Origin: Apophysomyces variabilis
Taxonomy: Eukaryota; Mucoromycota; Mucoromycetes; Mucorales; Mucoraceae
Length of the DNA: 64,000 nucleotides
Reading direction: 5' to 3'
Assembly (NCBI GenBank): GCA_002749535.1
Contig: MZZL01000403.1
Coordinates: forward strand, 582,209-646,208
How positions within the stretch are numbered: position 1 is the stretch's first letter; each line of letters begins with the position of its first letter. The notes under the pieces are model-generated. The model did no database searches and was not told the origin of the DNA. It saw only the letters and a list, made by a program, of their open reading frames with translations. Made by a program: the position numbers and the translations under genes. This document shows, one piece after another, positions 57,752-64,000 of this stretch.

Positions 57752-59375
57752 CTGGTTTTTTCAAAAGTTTTTGAAGATTCCGCCCAAAATTGTTTAAAGC
57801 TGCTGAGATGGAATCTTTATAAATTGGTCTAATGAAATTCTGAAGAAAAGCAAACACTTATTTCGGATTCAGATATTTGAAGATATGTTTATTACAAATT
57901 CTTTTGCTCTGCCAAGCAACGAGGAAAGAACGAAATTGAATGTCTGATCCATCCTTCACAATCCTTCTTTCGAACTTCCTTGCATGCTTCAACAATCCTA
58001 GGAGTCAAGTGATCACTTTCACTCAATGGATGCCTTTTTATTGCACCTTTAACTTTGGACCAGAACTCCTCGATTGGGTTAAGAAATGGTGAATACTGCG
58101 GTAATCGAAGAAGTTTGTGACCTCTTGCCTTAATTTCCTCAGCTATACCATCAGACGAGTGAATTGGAGCATTATCAATAACGATGTTAAAGTTACGTAG
58201 GTTGTTTCTGTCAAGCACATCCAACACATTTCTTACAAAGACCCGCAAAATCATCGGCCCTAGTTCCACGGTGTGTTTCAATCTTTTCTTTCGGTGATAA
58301 ACACCTGGCAAACGCAAAGATACATCAATCACTCCAGCGGAAGAAATGGCACCTAGAATAGTGATTGATATGCCACGTTGGGCTGGAATGATGACTTTTG
58401 CTGGCTCCCCTTTTCTTAACCTCGCGTAGTTTCGCATACTGTGCATATTAAAGCCAGATTCGTCAAGGAAAACACAATTTGTAGTGTACTCGATTGAACC
58501 ATCTTTCATGATCATTTCTACCCACTCTTTCCTTTCCTTAATAATTTCTTCGCTGTTTCGTTTAGCTGGTAACTTCTCTGCTCTTTTCAACGTAAAGTTG
58601 CATTCGCTAATGACATGCCTGTGCACAGTGGGGATACTGACGCTTAGACCTTCAAAAGCAGTACATAAATCATTTCTAGCGTCTTCCAAGATAGCAAATG
58701 GCTTACCGTCAAAGTATGCTGTCAGAAACTTAGTGTGCTCCTCATTCAGCTTAGTAGGTCTTCCATGTTTCTCTCTCTCTTTCCGTTCAATGCCAGGCAA
58801 AGCTTTGTCGGGGTCTTCTTCGTATTGCTTAACAAAATTGTATGCGGCACTGTCATTAATTCCGGCCTTTCTGGCAGCCTCGGCAATGGTTGAACCGGTT
58901 TCAATCCTGTAATGGATTAACTTCGCGATTTGGTCTGCCGAGTACTTGCTATTTGTCCTCTTTTGATGTTTTATAACCTTTATAATTGGCTTGTCTTCTT
59001 CTTTTGCTTCTTCCGAAAAGCAATCCTCATCAGGAACGCGTTGTTCTTCATCTATGTTCATCTGATAAACAGTAACTAAATTCACTTGGGCGTCATCAAC
59101 AACCATGTCCTGCGCTAAATCAGTTTCCTCATCAGAGTATTGTTGCATTTCAATGTCTTGCTCAATTAGATGATCGTTTAATATTCCGTAGTTGGTGCTA
59201 TGAGTGCCCATGGTTTTTAAATATTGTTGCGCTACGCCCTGAACAGAAAAATGTACTTTGTTCAAAATATCAGTAACAAGATTTTCATAATTTCATTGGA
59301 TGATTTTTCAAAATTCGCTCTCCGAAGCTTTAAACAATTTTGGGCGGAATCTTCAAAAACTTTTGAAAAAACCAG
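57752..59375. mobile_element. Intact Tc1/mariner element
   Basis: 1.62 kb with near-perfect inverted ends of about 50 bp. The left end starts CTGGTTTTTTCAAAAG and the right end finishes CTTTTGAAAAAACCAG. The right flank is TA (59376-59377). The left flank is CA (57750-57751), most simply a mutated TA. Confidence 0.9.
57892..59265 (-). CDS. Tc1/mariner-family transposase (DD34E), intact
   Basis: Cut-and-paste transposase of the IS630-Tc1-mariner group. Single exon, 457 residues. The first 100 residues are acidic and not conserved. A helix-turn-helix follows at about 105-150 (SADQIAKLIHYRIETGSTIA then EAARKAGI), with a second at about 170-230 (RPTKLNEEHTKFL, IPTVHRHV). The catalytic triad is D268 (VFLDESGF), D364 (IVIDNAPIH) and E399 (FLNPIEEFW), with 34 residues between the last two. 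The C-terminal block RIVEACKEVRKKDCEGWIRH is what survives in the R1 and R2 elements. The complete frame and intact ends suggest recent activity. This is a candidate source of transposase for the Fanzor-bearing relatives, whose ends match. Confidence 0.92.
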   Translation of the reverse strand: MNKVHFSVQGVAQQYLKTMGTHSTNYGILNDHLIEQDIEMQQYSDEETDLAQDMVVDDAQVNLVTVYQMNIDEEQRVPDEDCFSEEAKEEDKPIIKVIKHQKRTNSKYSADQIAKLIHYRIETGSTIAEAARKAGINDSAAYNFVKQYEEDPDKALPGIERKEREKHGRPTKLNEEHTKFLTAYFDGKPFAILEDARNDLCTAFEGLSVSIPTVHRHVISECNFTLKRAEKLPAKRNSEEIIKERKEWVEMIMKDGSIEYTTNCVFLDESGFNMHSMRNYARLRKGEPAKVIIPAQRGISITILGAISSAGVIDVSLRLPGVYHRKKRLKHTVELGPMILRVFVRNVLDVLDRNNLRNFNIVIDNAPIHSSDGIAEEIKARGHKLLRLPQYSPFLNPIEEFWSKVKGAIKRHPLSESDHLTPRIVEACKEVRKKDCEGWIRHSISFFPRCLAEQKNL

Positions 59376-61572
59376 TAGCAACAATGCATAGGCTGGCTAA
59401 TAATGACTTTGTTACCATGACCAAGACAGATAACAAGTGGAAGAAACATAGGTTTTGAATATTGAGCCATTTAGGAAAAGTTTTGGATAAGAGGTTGGCT
59501 GACTTATCGTGCTTCGGCGGTTCCTGCGTGTAACACATCACAATTCAAACACACAATGGTTGTATCGATATGTTGCATCATGATCAACAATGGCTTTGCT
59601 TTTGTATATGGTGCTTTTAGTATACTTAAACCTGATTTAAAATTTTTTTTGGGGATAGGCTGTTTCATGATGTCGATTGAGAACAATTTCCCAATATCAG
59701 CGACTACCCCAACACAACACGTCATAACATGAAGCGTCTCTTCCTGATAAGAGGATACGTTATCCCTTTTATTCTTTCTTTTAGTTTTGTCTTTTACTGC
59801 ATATTTAGTAGCATAACTATTGATATCTTCGTCAATCCAATGCATCACCAAACTAGCTAATAAGTCAAAGTGCACAGAGATCAGAAAATCGATTTAATTG
59901 CCTAATTCCAGTAAAAGACGTCAAACTTGCAACTATGACCTGAGAGCATTGTACTATTCTTTCAGTCAAGGTAATTTCCTACAACAACAACAAAAATCAC
60001 TATCCGCTAGCATTATATTTTCCAGAAGATGCATAAACGGCTGAGCAAATGATGTGTGCAAGAAAACTTTCCTACTTTTAAACAACAAAGATCATCCGTG
60101 CCAACAACACTATGGGAAATGGTTCCTGATGTACTAATTGTCATTAAGCAAAAACCAGTATTTCAAAAAGCAATGTTTTCAAGCCCGCTGCAAATTCTAA
60201 CATTGATTCCCGATGGACTAGCCTTTACTTGATGAAAATAGTACATCGGGAACCAGAAATAGCTCAACAGGAACTGACGGAGATCAGGCGGAATCCGTAT
60301 TTCGCATAACGAAGTGCATGCTACGTTCCATGCTGAAGCTTGGAATTGATGATAAGCAAACTTTAGTATGCATATAATTTCTGTGAAGTGGAGATTTAGA
60401 TTGCCTGCATTACGCGACCAAATACACTTGTTGATTTTGTCTCGTTAGTAAATTTGATGGGTACCTGTTTCTGTTCAAAGTTGGATGGCGCGTACACAGT
60501 TATGTATCAGCAAAAGCCAGTGATTCCGAGACACCATGACTAGTCAAAAGCTTTAGGCAGATCTTGACTGGAACTTTGAGAATGAAGCTAAGCTAGTAAA
60601 ACTTTGACATATAGATTTCGACACATAGTTCTATGCTCTATCGCCCATCACAGGCCCAATCATTTGGAATTGTCTCAACGGATAAAGCTAGCAACGCTTC
60701 AGGCAAAGATCAAGATGAGCTTCTCGAGCATTGCGAATGATAATGTGTCACTCTTTCCAGAAGAAGCATACAGTCCAGATACTTTTTCCTCTCTAAAATC
60801 CCGTAAAGTCCTGTTTATGCATTAATTATGAACAATGACTCTAATGATCCTATGGTTGTCTCTATTATATTATGTTACCAATCTCCATGTTGGTTCTTTC
60901 GCAGAGATATTCGTATTTATCTCAATTAAACCCATCATATCAGGTCACTGTAACTATCCTATTTGTTGGTGCACAAGTAGTCTTGGAACAGAAATTTCCC
61001 AAAATGCCATTACCGGAGATTCAAAAATAAGAAACGAAATGACACCCGCCATTTCTCGCAGCGGGGAATAATTGCTCATTTTGGAATGTTCCTGATTTTT
61101 GAAGAGGATTCTTCTGTCAACTGATGCTATGTTAAACTATATCAGTGCAAAATGAATATAAAAGGATTTTTCTCCTATATAAGCGTTATCAATGAGTTTA
61201 ATAATGAGAATAAAATAGTATATCACTCTTTGGATATAAGGAGATAGGTTACAAATAGATATATATATATAGATAAGTCATCTGGACGGGCTCAGGGCAA
61301 AGATTCAAGTTAGATAGAGAAAAGAGAGAGAGAGAGAGGAAATATCAGTCATAGTTTATCAAAGGTCTTTAATCAGCTGAAAATCGCATATGAATCAAAT
61401 TGGCATTTTCGCGGGTTTTTGTAATACGGATCTTTTCTCTCCCCCAACTTATTCTTGTGACCATCGGGGTCCATTTCCCTGCCAACAAAAAAAAACTTAT
61501 TTTGATGACTTCCCTCTTTCAGCTCAACACTTGTCTTCCCTCTTTCTCTTTCTTCTTCTTCTCAATACAAAA
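59376..61572. other. 2.2-kb gene-poor stretch
   Basis: A minus-strand frame at 59504-59875 (123 codons; contains CVGVVADIGKLFSIDIMKQ) could be part of a gene broken by the neighbouring mariner element, but I do not recognise it. An imperfect inverted repeat lies at 60121-60254. Short AT and GA repeats (61261-61275, 61318-61340) precede the PH-domain gene. Confidence 0.35.
60121..60254. repeat. Short imperfect inverted repeat
   Basis: GGTTCCTGATGTACTA at 60121 is mirrored by TAGTACATCGGGAACC ending at 60254, with one mismatch, and a related copy (ATTCCCGATGGACTA) lies between. It could be a tiny non-autonomous element. No flanking duplication was identified. Confidence 0.4.
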
Positions 61573-62734
61573 ATGTTGCCTCTTCTATATCCGGAACACC
61601 CAACCAACCCTCATGAGAAAGAGGTCCAACCAATGCAGGACGAATTAACAGCCAAAGCAATAGCCAATGCCAAGTCTATCTTACGACGTTCCGTTGCTTC
61701 TCAATGTTCAACCGCGACAAGTCTCACTGACAGTCAACGATATAGTTTCAGCAGTGAAGATAACAATCATCCATCACTCAACGATCAACAACAAACACGA
61801 CGATGGTCAGCAGAATCGGGAGGATTGGACAAACGTAAGTCCTTCTTCTTTTTCATTGAAACAAAAAGCATATGAAGAAAGAAATTGAATATATAGGAAA
61901 AGAAAGAAAAGAAATAATTAATTCGTCCTCTTTTTTTTTTTACTCTCAGCATCCTCCAGCTCCTTTTCATCCTTACCACCTTCTTCTCGGTTACTCTTAT
62001 CAGGAGCAACGAGTTCAGAAAGCTTCCGCCAACAAGAACTCAATCGTTTTCTTCCTCCATCCTCACGACATCTGAAAGCACTTTCAGATCCTTTTGTACA
62101 TACGCCTTTCTCAGCCCTCGCCGCTAACATCGACCCTTGGTGTATGTCCGCCAAGCTGGCGTTAGATCATGCCGTCTGTAGTGACTGGTTACACAAACAC
62201 AATCCCTCCTCGTTCGCTTTCGGTCGGTCGTGGAAAAGGCGCTTCGTTGCTATTGTCAATCGCACCGTCTATATATTCAAGTCAGAAAAACCAACCGTTC
62301 CAGCCCATGAACATTTTCTTTTGACGGAAGATACGATGGTCTTTGTTTCCGAGAAATCGAAAAAGGGTTTTGTACTCGAATTACGCAAGCCTTTGTGTCA
62401 GTGGCATCTCCGCTGTAGTTCCGTTACACAAATGAAAGATTGGCTCGAGACGATGAAAAAAATAGTCGGTTGCGCTAAACTGAGCCTCGGAGGCACTATC
62501 ACTAAGCCGCTTCTGGATTCAGTGCAGCTCACGGATGACCATCGCATCCTCAAACTCACGAACACCGCCGAACAAAAAGCATCCTTACAACAACAGAATC
62601 ATCCCTCCCTCCGAAGAAATACTTCCGCAGCATCTCAACATCATCAACGCAGGTCTTTAGCAGATATTCCCGACTGGGAAAAGATCTTACCCCCACCATT
62701 ACCCCCACCCAAAATTCCTCTTCCTTCACCTTAA
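61573..62734 (+). CDS. PH-domain protein
   Basis: The model is join(61573..61834,61950..62734), 348 residues. The N-terminal 150 residues are Ser/Gln-rich and probably disordered. A pleckstrin-homology domain covers about residues 163-265. It shows the usual opening (SWKRRFVAIVNRTVYIFKSE), a middle strand (KGFVLELRKPLCQWHLRCSS) and the closing helix with the invariant Trp (QMKDWLETMKKIVG). The C-terminus ends in poly-proline (LPPPLPPPKIPLPSP), a possible SH3 or profilin ligand. PH domains bind phosphoinositides, so a membrane-signalling or polarity role is likely, but the exact orthologue is not recognised. Confidence 0.8.
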
Positions 62735-63359
62735 ATCAAACGATATATATATACATATATATATTTGTAGCTAATCCTATAATTCCTTCCCGCTTCCCCC
62801 CCTTTTGCCCTCCTCAAAACCAAAAAAAACAAAATCCGACAAAACCCCAAACTTCATCCATATTCACACACTCAACATAAACTCATTTACTTTACGCATT
62901 CATTATATTTTTATCGTTTATTCCTTTATTACATTCACTCTATCGTTTTAACTTTTTTAGTACAGAACCCAAAAAATCCATCCCTGTAAAGAAAAAATGG
63001 ATAAAAATGAAATAAATCAACGCCATTATTTATGGAAATTTTTGTCTTTCTGAAATAAGGTCAATCCAAAAATTCTTTTCAACTATTGGAATATGGAATG
63101 AGTCAAGGCAATTACAGCACATGCCAAAACCAATGGTAATATTAGAGAAGAACAAAAACAAAAGAACGAGAATGAGTGTATACATAGATGGAACACGGGG
63201 AAAAAGAAGAAAAGAAACAGAGATAGAGAAAGAGGATAAAAGAAAACAAGGTGTACGTGTAAATATGTAAAATAAAGAGACAGAAGGGGGAGAAAGGGTT
63301 GTTCGCTGGATACTGTTTCTTCTTCTTCTGATGCTACTTTTTTTTCTTTCCCTTTAATA
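62735..63359. other. Convergent intergenic gap
   Basis: Contains an AT-repeat (62743-62764) and the 3' ends of the flanking genes. No gene seen. Confidence 0.5.
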
Positions 63360-64000
63360 CTAAGAAGTCTCTTCTGGAATTGCAAGAGAATTTGTAGTTT
63401 CTGGCAATGGTTTTTCTATCTCGGTTGCTGCAATAGCGTTACCAGGTGAGGTGGGTGGATGATTTCGTTTCTGAAATTCTGTGTGTAAGAATTCCTTGAC
63501 TTCTTTGCCAGGTCGCATACGTAAAATGCGCAGAATGGTATCACTACTGGGCATATCAAGAGCCGCGTTTTTGCGACCGTTGCTGTTATTATTGTTATTA
63601 TTTTGGCTGCCACCAGCACCGCTAGCACTCTTGTTTCGTTTCATGGTATGTTTGGAATGATATACGGTCTTGCTCCGGTCCGCTTTCCGTCCACCCCGCA
63701 TCTTCATCTCCGCCTGACCCTTTAGTACAGTGTGATAATTCTCCATCAAAGTTTCGGTTTCAACGTAGTACGCGGCATTAATCGCTAGTAATGCGTAGTA
63801 CTGAGAATTTTCAAGTCTGTCTAGAGGTACACCATCGCCATCTTCACCACCATTAAACAGGATTTTGAGAAGCTAAAACAAATCATACAATGACATGTCA
63901 ATCACTTTTGCCATTCTTGTAGAAGCATTCCCCTTTTGCCGACCTCGCCTCCGCGGGATCTCCCCCTTTTTTTTTCTTTGTTACCTCAAGCCATTTGAAG
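63360..64000 (-). CDS. Uncharacterised protein, 3' part, runs off the right edge
   Basis: The last exon (63360-63872, 171 codons with stop) joins in frame to a preceding exon whose end is visible (63985-64000, FKWLE before GTAACA). The exon starts LLKILFNGGEDGDGVPLDRL, continues with ENSQYYALLAINAAYYVETE and becomes basic (MKMRGGRKADRSKTVYHSKH), then has an Asn run (NNNNNNSN) and a Pro/Thr tail. The first 60 residues are well ordered and likely conserved, while the rest is low complexity. I do not recognise the family. The gene starts beyond the window. Confidence 0.6.

Noticed and set aside
1..64000. CRISPR array
   Set aside because: No regularly spaced repeat-spacer series was seen, and the gene structure is eukaryotic.

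Overview
The window looks like a nuclear scaffold of an early-diverging fungus, most likely Mucoromycota (Mucorales-like). The reasons are many short introns (about 45-90 nt, GT..AG), AT-rich intergenic DNA, a standard set of fungal housekeeping genes, and a heavy load of DNA transposons. All splice models were drawn by eye from reading frame, splice dinucleotides and family alignment.

Host genes. An RPL17 (uL22) 5' part lies at the left edge (minus). An AzgA-type purine permease (6805-8877, +) and an F-BAR/RhoGAP Rgd1-like protein (9277-12231, -) are convergent. Fimbrin/Sac6 (20140-22398, -) is followed by a MARVEL-like four-helix membrane protein (22913-23935, +) and a SRPBCC/START-like protein (24119-24781, +). 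Then come an unknown coiled-coil protein (28044-28703, -), a type I DnaJ/Ydj1 with CaaX end (31276-32928, +), S-adenosylmethionine decarboxylase (35609-37184, +), the tRNA methyltransferase Trm11 (38019-40030, +) convergent with the giant HEAT protein Utp10/HEATR1 (40113-46992, -), a PH-domain protein (61573-62734, +) and a partial unknown gene at the right edge (-).

Mobile DNA fills most of the space between them. The standout is a Fanzor (eukaryotic TnpB-like, OMEGA) system in several states. (1) A Fanzor gene at 47370-50316 (-) can be spliced into one 851-residue frame with all three RuvC acidic residues, the C-terminal zinc ribbon and two N-terminal zinc knuckles. A Tc1/mariner-type terminus lies just past its 3' end. 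(2) A second, divergent Fanzor at about 1831-4642 (+) is followed by a structured 3' element with two hairpins. (3) Two near-identical 2.3-kb non-autonomous elements (16886-19177 and 25357-27662) are flanked by TA. They carry a remnant of a mariner transposase C-terminus at one end and the same hairpin element at the other. One stem shows a compensatory base-pair change between the Fanzor copy and the non-autonomous copies. (4) A degenerate Fanzor fragment lies at about 30.45-30.83 kb, beside another copy of the mariner-type terminus. An intact Tc1/mariner element (57752-59375) with the same terminus family sits in the same window and could supply transposase.

Other elements are an apparently complete CACTA (En/Spm) transposon with a 975-aa transposase, a divergent second gene and subterminal repeats (50619-55703), a decayed Mutator-like transposase with SWIM and possible OTU domains (about 13.2-15.9 kb), and a pair of inverted 0.92-0.97-kb repeats (5006-5921 and 15904-16872) with Helitron-like ends that bracket the AzgA and Rgd1 genes. 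A single N at 50618 and an 80-bp duplication around the CACTA element look like an assembly or haplotype artefact. I saw no tRNA, rRNA or CRISPR array.
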